Shown: positions 8,804-17,400 of the stretch, one piece after another
Layout: every line of letters begins with the position of its first letter
Numbering within the stretch: the stretch's first letter is position 1
From: Roseibacillus persicicus
GTDB lineage: Bacteria; Verrucomicrobiota; Verrucomicrobiia; Verrucomicrobiales; Akkermansiaceae
Length of the DNA: 64,000 bases
NCBI RefSeq assembly: GCF_014651675.1
Contig: NZ_BMXI01000013.1
Location: forward strand, 1-64,000
Direction of reading: 5' to 3'
Translations under genes and position numbers: made by a program
Notes under the pieces: model-generated
Seen by the model: only the letters and a program-made list of their open reading frames with translations
Told to the model about the DNA's origin: nothing
Databases searched by the model: none

Positions 8804-10551
8804 CCTAGTTTTCTCCGATGGTAAAGAATGGATTCCACGCACACGAATACGAGGGCAATGGCCAGCAGCCACCAACCCAGCATGCGACCGCGCTCCAGTT
8901 GAGCGTCCGAGGCAGCAGGTCCGCTCCCATCTAACAGAGTCTCTTCGCTTCGCAGTAGACCGACTCCAAAGACCCGTTGGTCCGCCCCCAATTGGAGACG
9001 GTGTAGTCCGGTCTGGCGCAGTTCGCCGCTGGTGGTTCGGGCGACTTGGCCCTTGGGATTGGTCCAGAGAGCAGGGCTCTCACTTTCGCCGGGGAAGTCG
9101 ATGCGCGAACCGACGGGGTAAACCGTGCGCAAGGAAGCTTCTTCTCCGGTGAGGTTCAGCGCGCCGTCGTAGATCAGCACGGGGAACCAGGGAGACAGAA
9201 AGAACTCCGCCACCGAGGGATCGAGGTTCACCACAATGGCTTCCATGCCGTCGGCGCGGGCTTTGTAGAGCAGGGGAATTCCGGATTCCGACTCGACGAG
9301 CACAACGGAGCCTTCCGGGGCGGTCAGTTGGCGTGCTCCAGAAAAGTTGATGCTCTCGGCTTCGAGGTGACGCAAGAGGGGGTGGCCCTCGGCTTTGATG
9401 AGCGGCACCGGTTGCTCCAACGCTTCTCCTAAATCCTGCCACCAGACCGACTCGCCCTCGGGACGAAAGACAATTTGCTGCAGGCTGGTGGCCGCTCCTT
9501 GGTCGGTGAGAAGAACCTCAGCGGATTCGACCTCTGCCATCTGGAGTCCGCCCGCTTGGGCAAAGGCTTCCAGACTGCGTTCGAAGAAATAGGGTTGGTC
9601 GGAGGAGACCGCCACGCGAATGCGCCGCTGTTCATTGAGACCCATCACCACGGTGTTATCGGCGGGGAGGGAGTCGGCGACTTCCAGCTCGGCGACCCAG
9701 CTGCCCGCGACCATTTCGCCCACCTCAATCGTTTCGCCCTCGCTGATGCCAGATTGCAAGAGGATGGGAATCACCCGGAGGATGCGTGAGCCCGTGGCAT
9801 CCTTGAGGATGAGTTCGGCGCTTTTGTCCGTAGGGAAGGACGAGGCCACTTTGTAAAAGAAAGAGACCACCCCGTTTTTCCCGGGCACCCAGGCCAAGTC
9901 CGCGGCCACGATGCCGGCATTGGCAGTCGGACCCTTCAGGCGAATGGTCTCGACCTTTTCGCTCAGGCTACCCAGTCCGCCGTGACCGTCTGTTAGAAAA
10001 ATCACCCGCGAGTCGCGACCGTCAGCCAGGCGGTTGACCTCGCGGATGGCGGTCTCGGAGATCGGGACGGGAGAGGGCTTCATGCCCTCGATTGCGTCTA
10101 ACAGGTCCTTGGGGCTGTCGCTGAGGTGACTGGCAAAGTCCAGTCGATCGGCGAGTCCCACCACTGCCAGACGGCGGCTGCCGTCGAGGGCGCGCACGAT
10201 GTTGGTGGCTTCCTTTTTGGCTTCTTCAAAAACGGTTTCGCGGTCGTCGCCCGCGGCCATGGAAGGGCTTTGGTCGATGACAAGCAGCAGGTCGCGGCCG
10301 TCATCGGTTTGCACCTTGGGTCGGGCCATCGCCATCACGATCATGGCCACCACGAGGGCTATCAGCAGGAGGGAAAGGACATCCCGCAGGCGGCGAAAGA
10401 GCGCGCTGGCCGCCTTTTCCTGCAGGATTTTTTCCCAGAGAAAGTAGGCGTTGGTTTGCTTGCGGCGCGGACGGACTTTGAGAAAATAGATGAGGGAGAG
10501 CGGGATGAGGGCGAGCAATCCCCAGAGCAAATTGGGCGCGAGAAAGTTCAT
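8800..10551 (-). CDS. BatA-like VWA membrane protein
   Basis: The 583-residue protein begins with the BatA/aerotolerance-type N-terminal pair of membrane helices (about 5-24 and 58-77) with the basic segment KVRPRRKQ between them. A VWA domain then starts at LLLVIDQSPSM with a DxSxS metal site at 93-97. A long beta-rich region and a final helix (MLGWWLLAIALVFVCVESI) close the protein. Proteins of this type pair with MoxR ATPases and DUF58 proteins in envelope-associated chaperone systems. That role is known for the family, not shown here. Its start overlaps the DUF58 stop by ATGA, and its stop overlaps the next VWA gene in the same way, which implies tight translational coupling. Confidence 0.87.
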   Translation of the reverse strand: MNFLAPNLLWGLLALIPLSLIYFLKVRPRRKQTNAYFLWEKILQEKAASALFRRLRDVLSLLLIALVVAMIVMAMARPKVQTDDGRDLLLVIDQSPSMAAGDDRETVFEEAKKEATNIVRALDGSRRLAVVGLADRLDFASHLSDSPKDLLDAIEGMKPSPVPISETAIREVNRLADGRDSRVIFLTDGHGGLGSLSEKVETIRLKGPTANAGIVAADLAWVPGKNGVVSFFYKVASSFPTDKSAELILKDATGSRILRVIPILLQSGISEGETIEVGEMVAGSWVAELEVADSLPADNTVVMGLNEQRRIRVAVSSDQPYFFERSLEAFAQAGGLQMAEVESAEVLLTDQGAATSLQQIVFRPEGESVWWQDLGEALEQPVPLIKAEGHPLLRHLEAESINFSGARQLTAPEGSVVLVESESGIPLLYKARADGMEAIVVNLDPSVAEFFLSPWFPVLIYDGALNLTGEEASLRTVYPVGSRIDFPGESESPALWTNPKGQVARTTSGELRQTGLHRLQLGADQRVFGVGLLRSEETLLDGSGPAASDAQLERGRMLGWWLLAIALVFVCVESILYHRRKLG

Positions 10552-11435
10552 GCGACAAGGCCTCCTTTCCGGAGAATGCCTTGCACCACTTCATCGAAGG
10601 GCACTTCGTTGGTGGTCGCGGCCAGTCCGATTCCCCGGCGGGCACATTCTTTGCGCAGGTCCTCGTTCCACTTCGTGATGGCCGCCTCGTAGGCTTGCGC
10701 TTCCTTGCGGGTGACGGTCAGGCGCTCCCGCTTTTGGGTCTCGATGCATTCCACTTCGACGTCGCCCTTCCAATCGCAGGTCAAGTCGGCGGAGTCATGA
10801 ACTTGAATCGCAAAGACATCGTGTCCCAAGCCGGCGAGTCTCTTTAACCCACCTTCGAAACCTTTGGGATAGAGAAAGTCCGACACCACGATGACCATGC
10901 CCTTCTTGCGATGGCGGGCTTGGAATTCGCGCACGCAGGCCGTGAAGTCGGTATCGCTGCCAAAGGTCTTCGCCTCTTCGAGCGCGCGCAGCATGGGGAA
11001 GACCTTGCCCTTGCCGCGGCCGGGTTCTAACAGCGGCTTCAAGGAATCCGCCATCCCGTAAATCGCCACGCGGTCGAGGCAGTAGAGCCCGATGTAGGCC
11101 ATCGCCGCGGTGAGCTCTTTGGCAGTCTGGATCTTGCTCTCCATCGATTGGCTGCTGTCGAACAAGAGGTAGATGGTCGCGTCTTCTTCCAATTCGAAAA
11201 GTTTGATCACCAGCTGATCGAAGCGGGCATAAACGCGCCAGTCGATGGCTCGAAAGTCATCGCCCAGTCGATATTCCGCATAGTCGGCAAAGGTGATGCC
11301 GGTGCCTTTCTTTCGACTCTTTCGATCCGCTTGCAAAGTCCCGCCCAACACGCGACGGGCGAGCAGGAAGAGAGACTCCAGTCGTTGGATAAAGGCCGGA
11401 CTGGTGAGAGTGCCGGTAGATTGAGATTCGCTCAT
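10548..11435 (-). CDS. DUF58 domain protein
   Basis: The 295-residue protein has the DUF58 signature: GTGITFADYAEYRLGDDFRAIDWRVYAR (about 45-72, given here only as a location) followed by a VWA-like fold with LLFDSSQSM near residue 95. No membrane helix is predicted by eye. DUF58 proteins are constant partners of MoxR ATPases and VWA membrane proteins. Its stop overlaps the start of the BatA-like gene (ATGA), while a 156-base gap separates it from moxR upstream. That gap contains one of the two 35-base repeats flanking moxR. Start ATG 11435 fits the family. Confidence 0.9.
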   Translation of the reverse strand: MSESQSTGTLTSPAFIQRLESLFLLARRVLGGTLQADRKSRKKGTGITFADYAEYRLGDDFRAIDWRVYARFDQLVIKLFELEEDATIYLLFDSSQSMESKIQTAKELTAAMAYIGLYCLDRVAIYGMADSLKPLLEPGRGKGKVFPMLRALEEAKTFGSDTDFTACVREFQARHRKKGMVIVVSDFLYPKGFEGGLKRLAGLGHDVFAIQVHDSADLTCDWKGDVEVECIETQKRERLTVTRKEAQAYEAAITKWNEDLRKECARRGIGLAATTNEVPFDEVVQGILRKGGLVA

Positions 11436-11523
11436 GTGTTAGGAAAGGCCGTAGGCTGATTGAAAGAGATGTTGATTGAACGGTGAGTTCAACAAGCGGC
11501 GTCCGTTGGGAGTCCTCTGGTTC

Positions 11524-11558
11524 TTGAGTTTCTGAGCACTTGGTTTTTCAAGGTCAGG
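11524..11558. repeat. 35-base intergenic repeat, copy A (downstream of moxR)
   Basis: This sequence matches 30 of 35 bases with the copy at 12766-12800. The last 17 bases, GGTTTTTCAAGGTCAGG, are identical. The two copies lie in direct orientation in the non-coding gaps on either side of moxR. No open reading frame or hairpin explains the conservation. Confidence 0.8.
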
Positions 11559-11591
11559 TCGATGTCTTTAGTTCCAGAGGGGGCGCAGGAC

Positions 11592-12581
11592 TTAGCCCGC
11601 GGACTTGATGGCGGAAAGAATCAGTTCATCTGGCTGGATGCCCTCGGCTTCTCCTTCGAAGGAAAGAATCAAGCGGTGGCGCATGGCGGGCAGGGCGGCC
11701 GCATCGATGTCCTCGCGAGCCACGTGGTAGCGGCCATCTAACAGAGCGCGGGCCCGGGAAGCGGCGAGGATGGCTTGCGCGGCGCGGGGGGAGGCCCCGT
11801 GGCGGAGATAGTTCTTCACCTTCTTGGGTGCCTTGTCGTTATCGGGGTGGGTGTGGCGCACGACCTTGACCAAATAGTCCTGCACTCCGGCCTCGATCGG
11901 GATCTCGCGCAGGGTCTTGCCCATTTCGATGAGCTCGGGACCGTTTGCCACGGCAGTGATCTCGGGTTGAACCGAGCCGCCGGTGCGGTTGAGGATTTCG
12001 GAGAATTCGTCGTGGCTGGGAAGGGGGACCTGAAGCTTGAAGAAGAAGCGGTCCAGCTGCGCCTCGGGCAAAGGATAGGTTCCGTCGTTCTCAATGGGGT
12101 TCTGGGTGGCGAGCACAAAGAAGGGAGAGTCGAGAGTGTGGGTCTGGTTGGCCACGGTGACGCGCTTCTCCTGCATGGTTTCTAACAACGCACTCTGGGT
12201 CTTGGGGGTGGCGCGGTTGATCTCGTCGGCGAGAAGGATGTTGCAGAAGACTGGCCCGGGTTGAAAGACGAGGTCGCGGCGACCATCTTTTTCAGCGAGA
12301 ATCTGGGTGCCGACCACATCGCTGGGAAGAAGGTCGGGGGTGAACTGAATGCGGCCGAACTGGAGGTCGAGCGCTTTGGACAAGGTGTTGACCAAGGCCG
12401 TTTTTCCCAAACCGGGAACGCCTTCTAGCAACACGTGACCGCCACAGAGAATGGCGATGAGCACGTTCTCGACGACCTCATCCTGGCCGACAATGAATTT
12501 GCCGACCTCTTGTCGGATAAGAGCGAACTTTTGGGAAAACTCGCGCGCGCGGGATTCCATGGGTGAGGTTGTAGTGGACAT
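11592..12581 (-). CDS. MoxR-family AAA+ ATPase
   Basis: The 329-residue cytosolic ATPase has Walker A GVPGLGKT (about 54-61), Walker B ILLADEINR (about 114-122), sensor 1 ATQNPIENDGTYPLPEAQLDRF and the C-terminal lid with HGASPRAAQAIL. These are all hallmarks of MoxR. MoxR proteins act as chaperones for assembly or metal insertion together with VWA-domain partners. Here those partners are the DUF58 and two VWA genes downstream and, by inference, the coiled-coil and giant TPR proteins upstream. Unlike its neighbours it is set off by 156- and 249-base non-coding gaps, each holding a copy of a 35-base repeat, so it may have its own promoter. Confidence 0.93.
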   Translation of the reverse strand: MSTTTSPMESRAREFSQKFALIRQEVGKFIVGQDEVVENVLIAILCGGHVLLEGVPGLGKTALVNTLSKALDLQFGRIQFTPDLLPSDVVGTQILAEKDGRRDLVFQPGPVFCNILLADEINRATPKTQSALLETMQEKRVTVANQTHTLDSPFFVLATQNPIENDGTYPLPEAQLDRFFFKLQVPLPSHDEFSEILNRTGGSVQPEITAVANGPELIEMGKTLREIPIEAGVQDYLVKVVRHTHPDNDKAPKKVKNYLRHGASPRAAQAILAASRARALLDGRYHVAREDIDAAALPAMRHRLILSFEGEAEGIQPDELILSAIKSAG

Positions 12582-12600
12582 TTGAGTTGAGTGATTTTTA

Positions 12601-12678
12601 GACAGAATGGACAGAATTTACTTTGGACGAATGCTTTGTGTTTTTTCCGGACAGGATGAACAGGATTGGACAGGAATT
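12601..12678. repeat. degenerate 9-base tandem repeats (GACAGRATK)
   Basis: The gap upstream of moxR contains two clusters of near-identical 9-base units: GACAGAATGGACAGAATT at 12601-12618, and GACAGGATGAACAGGATT plus GGACAGGAATT at 12650-12678. The units are separated by an AT-rich stretch. Function unknown; they look like a small intergenic repeat family rather than a regulatory palindrome. Confidence 0.7.
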
Positions 12679-12765
12679 TTTTGAGAGGGATTTTTTTTGG
12701 GGAAATGGTTGCGTGTTTTTTAGGTGTTTTGATTTGGGTGTGAGCTCAGTAATTCGGTTTGGTTT

Positions 12766-12800
12766 TTGAGTTTTTGGACATTGGGTTTTTCAAGGTCAGG
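12766..12800. repeat. 35-base intergenic repeat, copy B (upstream of moxR)
   Basis: This is the partner of the repeat at 11524-11558, in the same orientation, with five mismatches in the first half and an identical 17-base end. It lies just downstream of the stop codon of the membrane coiled-coil gene. Confidence 0.8.
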
Positions 12801-12830
12801 AAAGCCACTTGTCACCAGTCAACCTCCGCA

Positions 12831-14411
12831 TCACTCCTCCCCTGCGCCTGTCTCTACTTCGTGAATGCGTTCGAAGTACTCCCGAACCCCTTGCTTCATT
12901 TCTTCCGGCACGTCGTCGCGGGCGACGAAGCTTTCCATCTGGCGGGCGAAGGTGCGTTCTTGCACGGCTGAGCGGCGGCCGGAGATACCGGTTCCGCTTT
13001 CGGCGTCTTCGACGGTGCTTTGGGAGGGGCCGCTGCCTTTTTGACCTTTCAAGCGTTCGGCGGCCATTTGCTCGGGCATTTCGGTTTCGCCTTCGCGGCG
13101 GCGTTGGTCGGTGCCTTTGCCAGGCCTCAAGCCGCCGGTGCCAAGTTGCAGGGAGCTGGAGCCGCCGGCGACGAAGCCCTGACTCTTGCCGAGGTTCTGG
13201 CGCATTTTGCCGAGCTTGCCGCGCAGTTTTTTGCGGGCGTCGAGGTTTTTCATGCGGCCCATGAACTTGCCCATCGCTTCATCGAATTCACCTTCCTCGA
13301 ACTCGCCCTCGATTTCTTCTAGCTCGCCCATTTCCTCGTCCCACTCTTCGGCGGCCTCATCGAGTTCGTCTAACAGGTCGGCGAGGTCCTGCATTTCCTT
13401 GCCGCCTTCTTTGCCTGCTTGAGGCATCTTGTTGTTCTTGCGACCCTTGGCTCCATTTGCCATGCGCTTGGTGGCTTCGCGGAGTTTCTCCAACATCTTC
13501 TTGCGCTCTTCGTTGGTGAGCTTGCGGCCCTGGGGATCCTTGTCGGAGGGCTTCATGTTTTTCAAGTCCATGGCGGCGGCCTTGAATTCCTTGAGGTCCA
13601 ACTTTTTGCCGAGTTGGCGGGCGGCAGCGAGGTCGGACTTGTCCAGTTCGGCGGCCGCCAGCTTGAGGGTTTCCTCGTCTTTGCGAGCCTCGAGGCCTTG
13701 CATGGCTTTGGCGATTTTTTGTTCGAAGCGGGCGAGCTGGCGTAGGGCTTCTTTCTGGTCTTTGGTTTCCTCCAGTTCCTTGACCCAGCTCTTGAGCTGC
13801 TCCACGTCGAGGGCGGCCTTTTCGTCTTCGTCGAGGTCTTCCAGTAGTTCTTCCACCGCCTCTTCCAATTGCTCTTTGACGGTAGCGGTGCGTTCTAACA
13901 TCGCTTGCTCGGCATTGAGCCGGTTCTGGACCGCGTCGCTGTTCGGTAAGGTCGCCATCCAGATCGCGAGGGCCAGTCCCCCGACCGAGAAGCAGGCAAC
14001 CTTCCAAGGGGCGGCGAGGGGAACGGTCGATACTTTTTCATCTTGCAAGCGATCTTCCACCGCCCGTCGTTGCAGCTGATAGATCTCGCCATCGCGGCCC
14101 TCTTCCTCGAATTGCATGGTGGAGGCCAAGCCGTCCTTCAGACCGAAATGGGCATCGGCTTTCTCTGCGGCTTCGCGGCGGGAAAGACTGCGCGCGAGGG
14201 TCCACATTCCCGCAATGACCAGGGCCCAAAAGGCGAGCACGGGATAGAAGCTCCACGGGACCTGATGACCTTGCACCCGCCAATAGAGGGCGTAGGCCAG
14301 CATCGCGGCAATGGCACCACCCAGACACCACAGGGCGGCACGCAGGCCGGTGGCAAGGGTCCAGCGGCGGCGAAAGTCCTTTAGGAATTGGTGGGCGTTG
14401 GAGTCACTCAT
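12831..14411 (-). CDS. membrane-anchored coiled-coil protein of the MoxR locus
   Basis: The 526-residue protein has two N-terminal membrane helices (about 22-43 and 53-70) and a third near 140-155. A very charged region from about 165 to 420 follows, dominated by Glu/Lys/Leu heptad-like patterns that predict coiled coil. The C-terminal part is Gly/Gln-rich (SSSLQLGTGGLRPGKG) and ends in an acidic tail. This layout resembles the DUF4175-like proteins often found beside MoxR/VWA genes, but the match is by architecture only. Its ATG overlaps the stop of the giant TPR gene (ATGA), so the two are translationally coupled. No enzymatic motif was recognised. Confidence 0.75.
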   Translation of the reverse strand: MSDSNAHQFLKDFRRRWTLATGLRAALWCLGGAIAAMLAYALYWRVQGHQVPWSFYPVLAFWALVIAGMWTLARSLSRREAAEKADAHFGLKDGLASTMQFEEEGRDGEIYQLQRRAVEDRLQDEKVSTVPLAAPWKVACFSVGGLALAIWMATLPNSDAVQNRLNAEQAMLERTATVKEQLEEAVEELLEDLDEDEKAALDVEQLKSWVKELEETKDQKEALRQLARFEQKIAKAMQGLEARKDEETLKLAAAELDKSDLAAARQLGKKLDLKEFKAAAMDLKNMKPSDKDPQGRKLTNEERKKMLEKLREATKRMANGAKGRKNNKMPQAGKEGGKEMQDLADLLDELDEAAEEWDEEMGELEEIEGEFEEGEFDEAMGKFMGRMKNLDARKKLRGKLGKMRQNLGKSQGFVAGGSSSLQLGTGGLRPGKGTDQRRREGETEMPEQMAAERLKGQKGSGPSQSTVEDAESGTGISGRRSAVQERTFARQMESFVARDDVPEEMKQGVREYFERIHEVETGAGEE

Positions 14412-17400
14412 TTTTTGTTTGAAGCGGGTTGTTCCTCTTTAGGCTTGGGCGCATTCTGCCTTTTCTTTCGAAACTCGTCGATCTGTTTACGGATGGCATC
14501 GCGCCGATTCTTCGGAACTTTATCCCAATCAACTTGGTCCGCGAGTTTGATGGCCTGCGGTAGATTTTTGGCCCGCTGTCCGTAGATGCTCGCGAGTTCG
14601 GCGCGGCAGAAATGTTCCTGCGGGTCACCCGCCTCGGTCATCTCCTGCAAAGTTTCGTTCAGCATCGTGATTCCATTTTGCTGTTGCCCTTTTCGGTAGC
14701 GGGCCAAGGCGATCCCCATCTCGAAGCGGAATTGATTGCGCTGAGGGTGGTCTGCGGGTGGGTTTCCGAAGATTTCGATCTCCTCTTTTTCCGTCATGGT
14801 TTTCTCGCGAGCCACTTCCCGGGTGGAGAGATGGCCTTTGAAGAGAGTTCGACTGGCAAAGTGATCGTCCAGGATTTTTCTGAAGTAGAATTTGCGCACG
14901 TCCGAACTTGCACTCTTTGTCCACCAGCTGCTGGTCGACCAGTTGGTGGCCATTTTGTGGGGCTGTTTCAGTTGCTGGAGATAGGGTTGCTGTTCGTCCT
15001 TTGGTAGGGTTCTAACCCATTTGTCGAATTCTTCACTTTTGCCTCCCAGAGCATGGAGGTTGAAGGGCACCGCAACAGCCCTGATGGTGACCAGGCTATT
15101 CTCGGCTTTGACTTTCGCAAAGGCACGATACCAGCCTTTGGCGATTTCGAAGACTTCTGGGGAGAGAGGGGTGTCGGGATTTTCCTCCAATCCCTGGCAG
15201 AAGCTTGAGATGATATCGCGGAGAACAGTCGCGGCTTCGCGCTCAGTTTGGTAGGCGTATTCCTCCGTGCTGATCGAGACGGCGAAGGCCTTGATGTGTC
15301 GGTCGAGGGGAGTGAGATCGCCGGCGCGCGCGGTGTCCCAAAAGTAGCGGCGGAAGATGTATTGCAAGTTTTCGGCCGAGATGTCGCCGGGCATGCGGCT
15401 CTGCAGCACGGTCTGCGTGTGAAGATATCTTTGGCTCAGCTCTTGAAACTCCTGTTTCAGGATAGGCGTGGTTTTACTTGTCTTGGCGAGGGCAGCCAAA
15501 CATTGCAATCGGGACTGCGGGGTCTTGGGCGCTTTGGTCTCGAACTCCTTGGCCAGTCCGACAAGGCGAGTGGTTACAGTGGTCTCGACATCGCCCTTCC
15601 CGTTGGGGAGAGACGCCAGAACACAATGGATCCGGTAGCGTTCTTGCTCATTGGCAACGAGAGGGAGGAGCTTGTCGACTGTGGCGGCCAATTCGGCATT
15701 CCACTGCCTGTCCGCTGGTTTTTCATAGAGGTTGCCCGCAGTGGTGAAGAGTTGCTTGGCGAGAGCAGGTTGATCCGCCGCAACCAATTGGACGATGAGC
15801 TCGAGGTCACCACGCAGTGATTCGCGGGCGAGCGAAAGGAGATTCTTGGCCGAGCTGAAGCTTTCAACCTTTAGACAAAGGAGCATGATGGCTCTCGCGA
15901 ATTCGCCCTTGTCGTCGTTGGAAAAGTTGCGGTTGGGTCGGGAGGCGAGCTGGAGGAAGGCCTTACTGCTTTCTTCGACCAAGCTGTTCCAGCGCTCGCG
16001 CGGAAGGGGAGTGGATAGTTTGGAGATCCCGATGAAGAGCTTTCGAATTGGGGTGGCGTGGAGGGAGCGTTCCTCCGCGAGATAGTCTTCCAAGAGTTGG
16101 GTGATGGCCGTGATACACTCCGGGCTCTCCGCGATGCGAGGCTCGACTGTGAGAGCGGTGCATGCGAGCTCCATCCGCAGGCGAACGGTGTGGGCCGGGT
16201 TGGAAAGAGCTTGGCTCCAGGCCGCGCGGACTTTCTCCCGAGACTCGGGTTTGATTCCGTTCCAATCGCGAATGGCGATGAGGGTGGAGAAGCAATTGTA
16301 GGCAACTTGATCTCGCTCGGCGAGTTTACTGGATTCCATCCACGTTAGGTGGTCTTGACCGAGATTGCCAATCTTCCAGTTGTTGGAGGCGTTCAGCCAG
16401 ACGAGCCAATAGGCCGTATTGCGGACGGACTCGGACTCGCCTTCCAGTGCGCGAATGGCGTTGTCCCAATGGAAGCCTTTGAAGATCTTCTTTTCGATTC
16501 CCTGGAGGTTTTTTGGCTTGGGATGGGAGCTCCAGAACTTGCTGGCGAACTCCGAAAGGTCGTAGTGAACGCCGTGTCCGACACTGAGCGGGGGGCCGTC
16601 GGGCAAGCGGTCGAATGCATCCAGAAAGCGGCTCCAGTGCTGGAGGCTCAATCCCTGATCACTGGCCTCCTCCTGTAGCTCGTGGAACAGGTCGTCTTCA
16701 CGAGTGGCGCGGGAACTTCCCCCGGAGTAGAAGACCGATCTTCTCTGAAAGCGGTTGTTGGTTTGCGGCTTCTCTTCCGTCAGGGCGGCGGCAAAATACT
16801 CCGCAGCGAATTGTGAATCGATGGGGATGAGCTTGTTGACTTGGCTGAAAATTTCCTGCCGCAAAGTGTAATCGTGCATCGCCCCTTGGAAGCCGGTCTC
16901 CATGCGTTTGCGGGCATTGGCCAGGACGTCCTCCTTCTTTTCTTGGCCCAGCAGAGCGAGTAGTTTCTTTGACTTTGGCTTTGCCCCTGGGATGGAGAGG
17001 TCGGGGTAAGGCATCCGTAGAATAGTGGCCAAGCCCTCTCGTTCCTCGGGGGGGAGTTGCATCAGTTTCTCGGCCACTCCCTCCAGTTCGTTGGCGAGCA
17101 AGCCGGTCTTCTCGGTGATGAGGGCGCCAACCATGCGTTGGCGGAAGCGGCGGTCTCCCGTGGCTTGGCAGAGCTTCTTGCCCAGGTCGGATCGAAGTTC
17201 GTAGTCGAGAACCGCCTCCAAAACGTGCGCCCAGAGAGGACCTTCTTCGTCCAAGTCGACGGGAGCACCGAGTTCCGCCCAAGAGAGGTTCCAGAAATCG
17301 ATCTCCTCCAATTTCTTCTCTGCGCTAGCGACGGTAGGACAACGGAGAACGCGGGTGAATCCTTCCCCGATCTCATAGCTGTTGTTCACGATCAGAGGTG

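Noticed and set aside
12601-12678. CRISPR array
   Set aside because: The units are 9 bases, degenerate and without spacers of regular length, and no cas genes are near.
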